A stretch of DNA of 64,000 nucleotides from Allantophomopsis cytisporea (Eukaryota; Ascomycota; Leotiomycetes; Phacidiales; Phacidiaceae). Under the pieces are notes generated by a model. That model saw only the letters and a list, made by a program, of their open reading frames with translations. It was not told the DNA's origin and made no database searches. The stretch's first letter is position 1, and every line of letters starts with the position of its first letter. The stretch lies in assembly GCA_024752435.1 (NCBI GenBank), contig CP103031.1, positions 1,719,783-1,783,782 of the forward strand. Reading direction: 5' to 3'. Of this stretch, positions 12,626 to 23,615 are shown in pieces. The position numbers and the translations under genes were made by a program.

Positions 12626-14020
12626 TCATCCAACATACGTCCCAAACGGAGCAAATTCCTCATTCCCTTTCAACCTCTCCAGATCATCATCCCTCAAGCA
12701 AACTCCAACTGCGATTTCACCCTCTAAAGTCTTTGGTAAGAAATACACCAGCCCTTCCCTTGCCCCCTCCGCGAACCGCGGTCTCCGCACAGCCTCTGGC
12801 TTCCCCATTCCAAAACCAAAGTCAAGGTTATAGCAGTCTTCTTTGGCCCACGAGCTGAGCCTGATGTCCAGCTCGGGAACGCTCAAGGCAGCGAAGCTCG
12901 CCTTTTGCGCCTTTCCAGGATTGCTCAGGAGGGTTGCGCTGGCACGCATTCTATGCCTTATCGATGGGGGATCGAGAGCCGAGCGAAGCTGCGCTGCGAT
13001 ACTACCTAATGGCTCCTTGACCAGGGAATCTATAGCTGACGTATGTAACGTCGAGCTTGTTATCAAGCCAGGGTATGTTGATGGGATGGACAGGTAGCGG
13101 CGCGCATCGACATTGCGGGATAGCGCTGAGTTTAGTGTAGAGGGGGTGCCCAAGCGTGGTAGACGTGCGCGGGTAATTGCCTGCCAGATAAAGGCGCTGA
13201 GAACGTCGTCCGTTGAGACAAAGCTGCTACTTGAAGGCATAGTCTCTTCAGCGAAAGACTTGAGAGCGACTAAAGAGATGGCGGAAAATGTAAAGTATGC
13301 CCAGATGCAATTTGGAAGTTGGGGTTGTGGCTGTGGAGGTTGGACTCTATCAATAGTTGTACCTTTGAACACCTGGTGATCCAACTCGGGGCCTGGAGTG
13401 TCATCGTTGAGTAATCCGATGATATTCTTGCGGTCCATATTGCCAATTAAGAGTTCCGGGGGCGTGAACGGTTCGTTACGACAAGCTTTTGCATACAGAT
13501 GCATCATCTGGCTCTGGCCAGTCATATCCATTGATCCGTGTTGGCCATTGATAGTGAGTAGTAGACCGCCGGTGATAAAATTGGCCTGCACGAGAAACAC
13601 AGGCAGTTCTGAATTGTTTATCTCAGAAACGTCAGAGACTGCGAGAGTTTTACAAGGTGCAACAATACGTTCGTCCAGCATGCGAAAGGGGAAATTGGCG
13701 TGTCGGAGGGCATCCCAGGTTGGAGCAGAGTGATCATTTCTGCAATCTTTAACAACAAGACGAGCTGTGTTTTCAAGCGGCTTAATCTTGAAACTGCCCT
13801 GCTCATTGACTACCTTGCCTGCGATCCATGGGAAGTTGACCGATAATTGTTCGATACCCTTTGTCAGGGTATTGATAATTTCTAGATCTGAATGTAAGAA
13901 GCCATTAGGGGATGGAAAGCAGAATGTGATTTGAGTATGTAGCCTATTGATTCGAGCTTGTTGCCCAAAAATATCTAGAGAGAAGTTATCCAGATCGCTT
14001 TGGATGCCTACTGTATCCAT
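12626..14020 (-). CDS. BAHD-like acyltransferase (transferase family, trichothecene 3-O-acetyltransferase type)
   Basis: Single-exon protein of 464 residues that should transfer an acyl group from acyl-CoA to an alcohol or amine. The catalytic HxxxD motif is HGSMD at residues 161-165, inside NGQHGSMDMTGQS. Near the C terminus NLDFGFGMGKPEAVRRPRF corresponds to the structural DFGWG motif of BAHD enzymes. Length and spacing of the two motifs are normal, so the protein looks functional. Closest in style to fungal acetyltransferases of the Tri101/Tri3-like group; acceptor unknown. It is on the same strand as the methyltransferase and in the same tailoring block, with no backbone synthase in the window. 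Confidence 0.87.
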   Translation of the reverse strand: MDTVGIQSDLDNFSLDIFGQQARINRLHTQITFCFPSPNGFLHSDLEIINTLTKGIEQLSVNFPWIAGKVVNEQGSFKIKPLENTARLVVKDCRNDHSAPTWDALRHANFPFRMLDERIVAPCKTLAVSDVSEINNSELPVFLVQANFITGGLLLTINGQHGSMDMTGQSQMMHLYAKACRNEPFTPPELLIGNMDRKNIIGLLNDDTPGPELDHQVFKGTTIDRVQPPQPQPQLPNCIWAYFTFSAISLVALKSFAEETMPSSSSFVSTDDVLSAFIWQAITRARLPRLGTPSTLNSALSRNVDARRYLSIPSTYPGLITSSTLHTSAIDSLVKEPLGSIAAQLRSALDPPSIRHRMRASATLLSNPGKAQKASFAALSVPELDIRLSSWAKEDCYNLDFGFGMGKPEAVRRPRFAEGAREGLVYFLPKTLEGEIAVGVCLRDDDLERLKGNEEFAPFGTYVG

Positions 14021-14921
14021 AAACTTTATTGAATCACAAATTAAGACTGGATTGTTGTTTCAAAGTCGACAATCCTGAGTCCGTTGGATTAGGGAAAAGA
14101 AGGTAAGCTCAGTTTCGAGGATTATTCTTATGTTTATGTAAGAAAGCTTATCTGCACCTCGGCGATAGTTTGAGATGACGTTCGCACAGACCCGCCTGCT
14201 GCATACTTTAAAATGACGTGTTTGGGTAGAGTATGAGTTACGTCGAGTATATACAATTTCGACTTCGACTTCAAATCCTAAAACAAATGCGTTTTGCATG
14301 TAAGATTTGGATTTGAGATAGAAAGCTCACGTAGGCAAGGTAGTCAACCTTAGATGATTAATCACCGGCATGTTTTAGAATACTCTACACGCATGCACTA
14401 TTAGCCGATTTCTTGCTAGGATGATTTTAAGCTGTAATGCACAAGTACTGCACATGCAGCATTTCCAGAAGTGATACTTACATATTTCAACCAATCAAAT
14501 TCTTCCATAGCACATCAGAATAGTTTCAAGTCGAACCATCTCTTTAAACTCACACATGTTAGATCGAAAGCTAAAGTGGACGTAATCTCTACCAGCAAGT
14601 TTGTTGACTTTGTCTTGATACATTCAAGGAATAGGATCTTACTATTAAGGAACCCGAGAACCGCACAATCCTACCCAGCGGTAGACAGCTGTTAATCAGG
14701 TGACGATAAGAAAACACCCCCTTGTACGTAAATACCTGAGCTACCTATGCAGCTCAGTCCGGGTGGGAAGCTCAGCCGTATGAGAGATGACAGACAGGTT
14801 GTTCTGCTCCACTCGAAGAGTTTGACAGGAACATCGGTGTGGGAACAAAATGTAACAATGCCCTCCGAGAATAGGATCTAGCCTAGACACAGCTCGTTGT
14901 TGCCTTTGTCGAACCGTTGAT
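14021..14921. other. Intergenic, no gene seen
   Basis: Divergent spacer between the acyltransferase and the NACHT pseudogene. Short ORFs only; none resembles a known protein. Confidence 0.45.
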
Positions 14922-17464
14922 ATGGAAGCCCAGGAGCGCGCGTTCAGGGAGCGATTTCGAGCATGGAGGCATAGGAGAAGTCGGAGCCGCTCTTCAGCAA
15001 ATAAGCAAATAGCTGAGGCCGAGATAACATCAACCGAGCCAACACCCACACAGCCCAGTCAAAGCGAGCTTGTTATTAACGGGCAAGGAGATTTAGGCCA
15101 TGAACCACCTGCGTCTCATCAACCTATTCGACCAAACCACTTGGACGACAACTCTATCCTTGCCGCAGTGCCTGTCATTTCGGTCTCAGAGCCGACTACA
15201 GACAGTGTACCATCACTATCACTAGAAGATGAAATTTCGATGCTCTGGAAAGACGCCTACGAGACACTACGCAATGAAAATGGCTCTCATATTGAGCACT
15301 CTGAGGCAGTGCTGAAAGAGCAAGCGGGTATTCCGCAGAGTGCCAACTTCCAAGACCACCTCACTGCTGTTGCAGAGATTCAGCGAAATAAGGCAGCCAA
15401 CAAGCAATGGAAATTTCAATGGTTTGGCGAACAGCATAGTGCTCGGGATGCCGCCGACCGGATTTTGAATCTCACCAACAGGTCGGCCAGCCTCATTTCG
15501 ATTGGCATGACCTACGCACCGCCATACGTATCGGTGCCATGGTCCGCTGTAACAGCACTATTACCACTTATGACGAATGATATCAAGGAGCACAAAGGCT
15601 GCGTTGCCGGTCTCGAGATCGTGGTGAAGTTGACATTTAGCTATCAGATAGCAGAGAGGGCTTTCCTAGGCCAGAAAAAGACAAAGGACCTCTACAAGAA
15701 ATCCGTCTCAGACATTTATAGGAAGATTCTACAATACAAAGCTCTAGAAATCCAGTATTTTGGCAAATCAACACTCCGGAGGCTAGGGAAGAACATTCTT
15801 GGATCTACAGAATGGGCAGACATGCCTGCAGCTATATCATGGTTGGATAATGATGCTCGGCGCTCATTGCAATTTCTTGGAAAGCAATCCCAGGCAACAA
15901 GTCTCATGGGTATCCAGGAGTTCTTGAAACTGCAGGAGCATAATACAAATATTCTACTCCAGAAGGCTGCAGCTGAGCGAGACGAGATTGCGCAGGTCAT
16001 CGATTGGATAACTTCTATATCTGTTGAGCGTGACCACCAGGATGGACGTCAGAAACTTGGCAAGGATCACTTTTCACCTGGTTGATGGTACTTTGAAGAA
16101 TCAGGGGTCACTACATGGAGGACTTGGGCAGGTAACCAGTGTATCTGGCTGAGGGGAGGCGTTGGAACTGGAAAGAGCTCTCTGACCTCAATCCTTATTG
16201 AGGACTTGATTCGCTCTCCAGATGGTACCATTGCATTCGTTTATTGCTCTCGGAAAGCAGACAAGGGCGGTAAGTGATTTTTCTTTTACCAACGGCGTGG
16301 CTTCTTGCCTGGATGGGGTGGCGAAAATATGGCACAACGTTCTCGAGAACTAATAATATCATGCGGGCAGATGAGAAATCAACATCCCGAAATAGCCCCG
16401 AGAATATTCTCAGGAGTCTTTTAGCGCAAGTTGCTATAGAAGTTGACGGCACAGCGATACATGCCGGTGTATTTAAATTATTCGATCGCGATCCTCGCCG
16501 GGTTTTGACTGGCCTCAGTTTATCTGCCGAAGAATGCATAGAATTACTAGACGATATCTTCTCATCACACCCTGATACTCATTTCACGATAGTCATTGAT
16601 GCTCTAGATGAGTGTGTAGACTACGATAGACTTTTGCAGTCACTGCAGGATGCCACACAGTCGAATAATAATGTACGAATGGCTTTCTCCAGTCGGTTCC
16701 AGGTCAGGGTCGACGATTACTTTCACGATGCGGCAACCGTCAATATAATCTCCCAGAACAAAAATGATATTCAAAACTTCCTCCACATCGAGATTCCTAA
16801 GCGGTGTGTAGGATCTGGCATGACAGATGACCAGGCAAGCCGGCTGATAAAGGTTCTGATTGATAGGGCAAGCGGAATGTTGGTATTGGCTGTAACACAA
16901 TGAGATGACTGGACTGACATTGGCAAGGTTTATGTGGGTAAAGCTGCAGGTCAGCCTCTTCCTGCACGAGATTAAGTCGAAGAGAATTCGCCTAGCAGAG
17001 GATTCGAGCCCAAGCTTCGATCACTTGAAGACTCCGAAATGATCAGCGACAAGCTTCTCTTTGTGGCATACGACGAAGTCTACGACGCGGCCATAGGTGG
17101 CAATTCTCAGACGCATAGAAAAGAGGTTGTCATCACGGCGCTGCTCTGGGTATTGTGCGCCTTTCAAACCCTCACTTTGCGGGAACTCGCATACGCAACG
17201 TCAGTACGGCCCGATGGGAGCGTTGCTCCTGGCATTCAAGAGGGTCTCATCCTTGAGTTCTGCAGCAATCTCCTTATCGAGGACAGTGTTGGGATAGTCA
17301 GATTATCACACCTCTCCGTTCGGCATTACCTCGAGAGCCGAACGCCGGCAGATTTTGAGCAGGAGTTGGCTCATCTTCAAGCAGCTCTTAGCTCCCTTTA
17401 TTTCGCTACCTCGCCCCACTACCATGAGATCAGCCAGAGTCAGAATGAAGTTTTTCAACAGTGA
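14922..17464 (+). pseudogene. NACHT-domain (NWD-type) incompatibility protein, broken
   Basis: Remnant of a fungal NLR-like STAND NTPase. The 14922-16085 frame encodes a basic RS-rich leader, then an N-terminal region typical of NWD-type NACHT proteins (SLSLEDEISMLWKDAYETL through VSVPWSAVTALLPLM). The frame stops with TGA at 16083-16085, immediately before WYFEESG, a position that is normally continuous; TGG-to-TGA is a RIP-type change. The Walker A motif IWLRGGVGTGKSSLTS follows at about 16140-16190. An intron of about 100 bp then leads to 16371 onward, with Walker B-like FTIVIDALDECVDYDR. The frame is lost again at 16901, and resumes at 17039 with the post-NACHT winged-helix-like region (LLWVLCAFQTLTLRELAYA). 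At least two disabling changes are visible, so no full-length product is expected. Confidence 0.75.
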
Positions 17465-17548
17465 AATGTCACCTTAACGAAGAGCTTTTATTCCTACGTC
17501 ACATCCTACTGGACGCGTCACTGTCGACAAGCTCTTAAGACGGAAGAA

Positions 17549-19960
17549 GTGCGTCGACTCATGGACACCTTTACCGGTCAATCCAAGCTACGAAGAACCA
17601 AAACCTTCTCGGAACCACCCCAGCATACGAACCTGGGCCAAGAACATGTGAAGATACCAGAAGCAGTCCCTATATCCTCGCTATCACTCAAAGATAAGAG
17701 ATCAAATCTGTGGGATGAAGCCTACGATAAACTCCTCTATGAGGATGGCTCTCTTGTTGAGCATTATGAGGCAGTCTTGAAGGACCAAGCAGATGATATT
17801 ATTGCTCATGGTGCCGATCTTGGGGTTCAAGACCAATTCGGAAGTACCGTGCTTCATGAGGCAGTCCGCCTTCGTCAATTGGATAGGAGCTCCTGTCAAC
17901 ACTCATGACTGCCATTGAAATACTTCAATGCATTTTGCGTCAATATTCCACTTCCACCAGGGAATTTAGCAACTGATCCTTACTGGCACTGACAAGAATG
18001 TTAGGACCTTAAGAGGCGAGACACCTTTACATCTTGCTGTTATGTTTGGAGCACAGGCAGCCGCAGAGACCCTGCTTTCAGTAAATGCAGACGTACTTGC
18101 CAAAGACCATCAAGGAAACACACCTTTCCATTATGCCGCCGCTGTCGATAACGTAGCGATGTTGGAGCCATTCTTATTGATGGGTTATAATCCAAATGGC
18201 AGGAACCAGGATGGAGACTCGGCACTCTCACTAGCGATAAAGTTGGGTAGTGTGGCTATGGTCAACCTGCTTCTCTGTCACAGTGCAGTTGTTACCGAAG
18301 AGGATAGAACCCTGGCCACTTTGTCTGCATTCCCAGAAATTGCCCAGTCGATATCTCAGTATGATCCTACCCAACGCAAGACTCCTGAGGTTGAACCTCC
18401 TACGGAATCTGATTATCTTTACAATGTGGAGATTGGAGACCCGGACAACACAACCTCTACGTGCGAATGCTGTATGGTGGCTCGCTGGATCATCGCTTCT
18501 CGAAGAGGAACAAATTATAAGCACCATTCATCGATCGAACAGCTCTACCAATCTGCGGGAAGGGGTTGCCCACTCTGTGCCTTTTTCAAACAGGAATTGG
18601 AGGAACGAGATCGAAATGGGATGCTGAACCTGGAGGGCCAGTTGACGATTACGATTGATCCTAGCTCCACGCAAGGCTCAAGGTCGGATTGCAAGGATAA
18701 GATTGTTTTCTTCGTGGGGGACTTACCCTTTGCTAACCTACGAGCTATGCACTGACCACAGTAAGTATACTACAATCATTGAAACATGATAAGGACTGTT
18801 AATATTTCGCTAGTAGACGACCTAATACAGGTGCTTGAGTGGCTAAGCGGCTGAACAATTAGTGGGTCGGTGACATCGCCCGCATCCTTACAGATGATTC
18901 AAACTTGGATGAGCACATGTGATTCCAGCCACGAAAATTGCTCTCAAGGTGGTGCTCCTCATTTTCCCACTAGAGTCATAGACGTTGGAACAGCATCGAC
19001 TGGAAATGTGCGTCTCGTGACGGGCGACTCTGGGGTTGGCCAGTATCTCTATCTATCATTTATGTGGGGGGGGGGGCAATATTTCCCTCAGCAACAAAGC
19101 CTCCTTGTATCAAATGCTTCAGGAGGGTTTACCGCTCGAGGACTTGCCTGCCACCTTGAGGGATGCTACATTGATGACTCGGCTCCTCGGCCTTCAATAT
19201 CTGTGGATCGATGCGCTCTGCATAATTCAAGATAGCCCTGAGGACGCCATGAGGGACTTTAGCCTAATGGAAGATAATATACAAGGTGCTGCTTTTGTCA
19301 TCGTTACCGCAGCTGGCATGAACAGTTCTCACGGGCTTTTCTATTCCAGACACCAACCGCTCTTGCGCATGAAGTTTGTACAACATGCTTCTGTAAATGG
19401 GGGAAACGCCGCAAGGAAAAAGAAGCACGCTGCCATATACTTGAGGCATCCATTAGAGACGGCAGCGGAGGCTCTCAGCCAGCGTGCTCTGAAACGCGCC
19501 TGGATGATGCAAGAATCGGTCTTATCACGCGGCCTCTTAATACTGGGGGCAGATCAATTCTATTGGCACTACCGTACTTGTTTGAGATCGGAGGGAAGTA
19601 CGCGTGTCCAGAAGCCGTTCCTCAAGCTTCTCGCTCGAGCCCAGATATCTTATGGCGACTCCCATAACAACAAGCAACAGACTTTCTTTCCGTGGTACAA
19701 TTCCGTACATATATATTCGCCAGCAAAGACAGTAGTGGAGTCAGACAGACTGGCGGCGTTAGCTGCATCCGCGCGATATTTTGACCGAAATTCGATGTAC
19801 ATATCTGGCTTGTGGGTTGAAGATATTCGTCATGGACTATTGTGGTATGTAGATGACATTTTGACAGCAATACTTGTAAAAAGATACATTGCACCAAGTT
19901 GGAGCTGGGCCTCAAAAGTGAGATATAGCCTCCTCATGGGCTGCCAACACGAGCAAGTTC
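17549..19960 (+). pseudogene. Rearranged NWD-leader / ankyrin / HET-domain gene, broken
   Basis: A second leader copy at 17549-17800 (SLSLKDKRSNLWDEAYDKL) is a paralogue of the 14922 leader, but it runs straight into an ankyrin repeat (HGADLGVQDQFGSTVLHEA) with no NACHT domain between. More ankyrin repeats follow at 18042-18300 (DHQGNTPFHYAAAVDN, NQDGDSALSLAIKLG). The same frame then has a cysteine-bearing HET leader (GRGCPLCAFFKQELE). A stop at 18753 and a decayed ~110-bp stretch precede SPASLQMIQTWMSTCDSSHENC at 18880. The HET core follows: YLSFMWGG, LGLQYLWIDALCIIQDS and ALSQRALKRAWMMQESVLS. The frame changes at an 11-G tract (19066-19076). HET domains trigger cell death in heterokaryon incompatibility; this copy appears non-functional unless the G tract is an assembly error and introns repair the rest. 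Confidence 0.72.
19066..19076. repeat. Eleven-G homopolymer inside the HET domain
   Basis: A run of 11 G residues falls exactly where the HET reading frame switches by one base, in the first conserved HET motif. Either slippage or a consensus error in assembly could explain the frame change. Confidence 0.8.
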
Positions 19961-21111
19961 CTGAATGGAACGTCATTGCTTTAGTGCGTTCTGAGAAGCA
20001 GGGAACGACTCTGTCTGCTCGCTGGCCGAAGATTGAGACTGTCGTTGGTCATTTGGATGATAAGGAGCTATTGATCGAGCAAGCTGCAAGAGTCGATGTC
20101 GTTCTTCGTATGTTGCAACAAAAATTATTACGGCAAGAGAGATAGCTAAGAATGAATCTGTTGTAGAGCTTGCATCTGCCGATCATCCGACTTCGGTTTC
20201 GGCTTTGATAGAGGGTCTTGGTAGAAAGAAGGCTATTCCAGGCTCCTACATCCATGTTTCAGGCACTGGATTACTCCAAGATTTGTCGAGCGGTTTTGGC
20301 ACGTCTTTCTTGTCGAATCACACTCTTCCAACGATTACTAATGAGGTCCAGGTCAAAAATCAGACAAAGTTTACAACGATATTGCTGATTTAGCTGAGAT
20401 CTGTTCTTTTCCACTTGAGGGCCATATGCATCGGGAAGTTGAGATGGCTGTCTTTGCAGGGCATGATATATTCAAAGTGCCTACCGCAATCGTTTCCCTT
20501 CCTACGGTCTATGGAGTAGGTACAGGGCCAGTAAAGACTAACAGTGTACAAGTTCCAGAACTCATTAAGGCCATTCTTGAACGTGGTAAAGGCTTTCGAA
20601 TCCTTAAAGGAGAATATTTTTGGGATAGTAAGTGAGCGATAACGAGACAAGACAAAAGTGTTGAAAGTTGAAACAGATATTCATATCGATGACCTCTCGT
20701 CTGCTTTCATTTTGCTTGCCGAGGAAGCACTGAAATCTAACGGAGGCAAGGCAGATTGGGGAAGGAATGGTTACTACTTCGTCGAAGCATCCAACTTTGT
20801 GAGTGATCTAAATCTTGGTAGCAAGTGTAGAGTCATTAACAGAACGTTAGAAATGGGCAGATATCTCAGCAGCAGTTACAGAAATTCTGCATAATCAAGG
20901 CAGAGTTGAGAGCAGTGAAATTGACAAGCTATCTATTAAAGATGCTTCGACTATTCATCCATGGGCGTCTATCATCTGGGGAAGTGACTGCAGAACACGG
21001 GGTGATCGTCTTCGTCGGCTTGGGTGGACGCCCATAGGGCCAACTATTTTCGAAAGCTTGCCTTCCACGATCGCTGAAGTGGTGAAAGATATGCCAACTC
21101 AAACTTCCTAG
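19960..21111 (+). pseudogene. Extended SDR (NAD(P)-dependent epimerase/NmrA-like), lacking its N-terminus
   Basis: From about 19960 the HET reading frame continues as EWNVIALVRSEKQG and VVGHLDDKELLIEQAARVDV, which are the second and third Rossmann strands of an extended short-chain dehydrogenase. The N-terminal GxxGxxG segment (about 25 residues) is missing. Downstream the gene keeps its exon structure: an intron at about 20109-20165 gives VVLQLASADHP, the next exon holds SYIHVSGTG, then VYNDIADLAEI, then VSLPTVYGVG, where YG marks the late SDR core. Further introns rejoin as FWDNIHIDDLSSA and SNFKWADISAA, and the frame ends at TAG 21109-21111. The intron near 20290-20350 has a poor donor. 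A headless SDR is unlikely to bind cofactor alone; it could be expressed only as a chimera with the HET tail. Confidence 0.68.
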
Positions 21112-23615
21112 ATCTGTTTCGGTTAGTGTAATGAACGATCTGAATCAAGTTGCGACGAGAACCTCAAAGCCTCTATTATTCTTTGACAATCAGCAAAACC
21201 CTTCATATGTACGTGGAATGACAGCTATGAGTTTCCACGAGTTCTTCAGTATACTATGCACTAATTTCACAGGAGATATATGTGTTTGAGTTCTCACGAT
21301 ACTTCGAACTCATTCCATCTGGAGCCTATACTTACAAGTTCTCGAGTATTATATCTTACCAAGAATCAACTCCATCCTTGTTTTGCGCTCATCCTTCATA
21401 GAAGTATGAACGAATCAATGCCTAGTGATTTGAAATCCTCTATGCCTAATTATGTGATACGCTCACAATTGCCCCTCATGATATGCACTCACTACAGTAA
21501 CAAGCAGCCGATTTCCGATAATGTATCACCGGATCTCAAGTATTTGATGAATGGTCACGTCTTTGAAGCAAAACATTTGTATTGGTTTCTGACGAACGCA
21601 CCTGCCATTGGGTAGTAATGTAGACCATTGAGGCAGACATCACCTTCCGTCGCTAAGCACGTGCAGTCTATCTACACCTTATCAGCTCATATTAGAGCTT
21701 TTCTCTCCATCTTCATCATAACAGAACCAGATTTTCTCAAGGTCCCTTTTGTTCTTTTTGTTTGTTCCTACAATGCCATTCCCTTCTTTGACCGCTATGC
21801 CAGTGAGTCTAACTCGTGTAAATGGACCATCTACCAGGCGGGAAGTCAATGAAATGATTATAAGAATCAAGACTTTTCTGTCTATTATGTCAACAAAGTC
21901 ACCCACAGCACTTTCAAACACTCGTCACTAGGGAAAGTCAGAAACGGATATAATTGAGTACAGTTACATCCTACTACAGTTTCTCATTTTGAGTGCTCTG
22001 GCACTGGAGATAAGAAGAGTGCAATTGTAAAAGCCCTTTCGGCATATCAAGATAGTGATGGCTAATCGGATGCATCGAACGATAAGAATCAAGCTCAAAC
22101 CCTTCCAACCAAGCTTACCAAAAGTATGGCAAGATCACAGTAATGAATATTGAGGAGAGTCACTACGATCATGTTATGCGCAAGAGCTTGAGAATGAGAA
22201 CCTCAAACTTGGATTTGGATACGAGTTTGAAGAAATTGGGTTTGAAAAGCATGCATTCGTGGAGGATGAGAGATTTGCAAAGGGTACGCGTAAGGAATTG
22301 GAAATATATATATCAAAACACTCTAATTTGATTACGGATACACCACAAGAAGTCAGACAAGAATAAGGTTAACTCATTGACTCCGATGCGATATGTGGTG
22401 GCACAGATAAAGGTCTCATCCGATGGACAAAGTTCCGCTGAAGGTTAATTAGAGAAAATAGCGAGCAGTCGGATAATCTCCGTCTGAGTATCTACTCCGT
22501 GAGTCACCTCTATCCATCGAGAATCGCCGCCGAATCGGAGGTTAATGTTTGGTTTAGAACACCCGTCAAGATCTGCGCACTTCCTGCATACTAGTCCAAG
22601 ATACAACTAGATGGACCCTTTTATCAGTAGATTCATCTTTGTCATTCTCTATACACCTTCTATTACAGAGATGTCTAATAGCTGTGGAAATGTCTCAATT
22701 TCCAAGCTGGATAATGAGAAATATTTGACCTTGCTTGAGAGTTTCCTGTAGTGGTCGTCCATCTAAGGCACAATGCTGCGAAGCTCTTCCAAATAAAATA
22801 ACGACCATGATTGTTTCGCTTGGAGATACATATGATCAACTGGCGTGAAGATTTTGGATTCGCGCATCTTCGATCATTATTGTAAGTCAGTTCGTGCACG
22901 GGGAAAAGAAAAAGATTTGTAATGTTAGTGACAGGTACCTCCTCGTCAATTCATCGTCAACCTCTAAATTACCTCGAACCACCTGCCCAAGGACAACGTC
23001 AAGTAAGTCGAGCTTTCAAGCAAAGATCACGAATCATCTAGCACCCAAAAGCTGCAAGTGGGGCCCGGCGGGATTCTTAAGTGGGGCGATATCGATAACG
23101 TTATCTCCACTACATATTGCACAAAGATCATGAGAACTATCTCCGCTGAAGACATGAGCTTTATCAGACCACCCTGAAAATGTGGGGATAATTGAAGATG
23201 ACAGAGCTACTTCAGGTAACTGGCCCGACTGATGTGCCGATTCCATAGGTCACAATAGTCGATGACACCTAAATGGCTCCTCATTTTGGCCATGTAGCTG
23301 CTCGGAGTACAATCACTTGATTCGATCGGACCCTTTAATTCTTATTATCAATAAGCACGACATCAATTGGCATCAGTTCTACTGCAGCGATGTCGCGATA
23401 CATTCTAGGATAATCACACAGATATCTTGGGACTGGCTGATTCTTTGCCTTGTCATTTAGGGCATGAAATTGTCTTTGACATATTCTGAATGAACTGGAG
23501 AAGGAAATTTATAAATCGTAGTTTTAAGACGTGCGGCTCTCAGCTGATCATTTGTTTCCTTTTTCGTTATCTATCGTACTAAGGACACATTTTCAGCACC
23601 TGACACGAACCAGTT
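21112..23615. other. Gene-poor decayed stretch
   Basis: No complete gene is recognised over 2.5 kb. Two short coding-like frames without family match occur: plus strand 22145-22365 (listed separately) and a minus-strand frame at about 23034-23246. Otherwise frequent stops and mixed composition suggest eroded gene remnants. Confidence 0.4.
22152..22365 (+). pseudogene. Unrecognised coding-like fragment
   Basis: An open frame contains ELENENLKLGFGYEFEEIGF followed by EKHAFVEDERFAKGTRKELE and ends with TAA at 22363. It has no ATG in a suitable place, and stops precede it. The amino-acid usage is gene-like, charged and helical, but I do not recognise a family. It may be the last exon of an otherwise lost gene. 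Confidence 0.25.

Noticed and set aside
19036..20145. Calling the whole frame a HET protein
   Set aside because: The last ~60 residues match an extended SDR (NVIALVRS, GHLDDKELLIEQAARVDV) rather than a HET C terminus.
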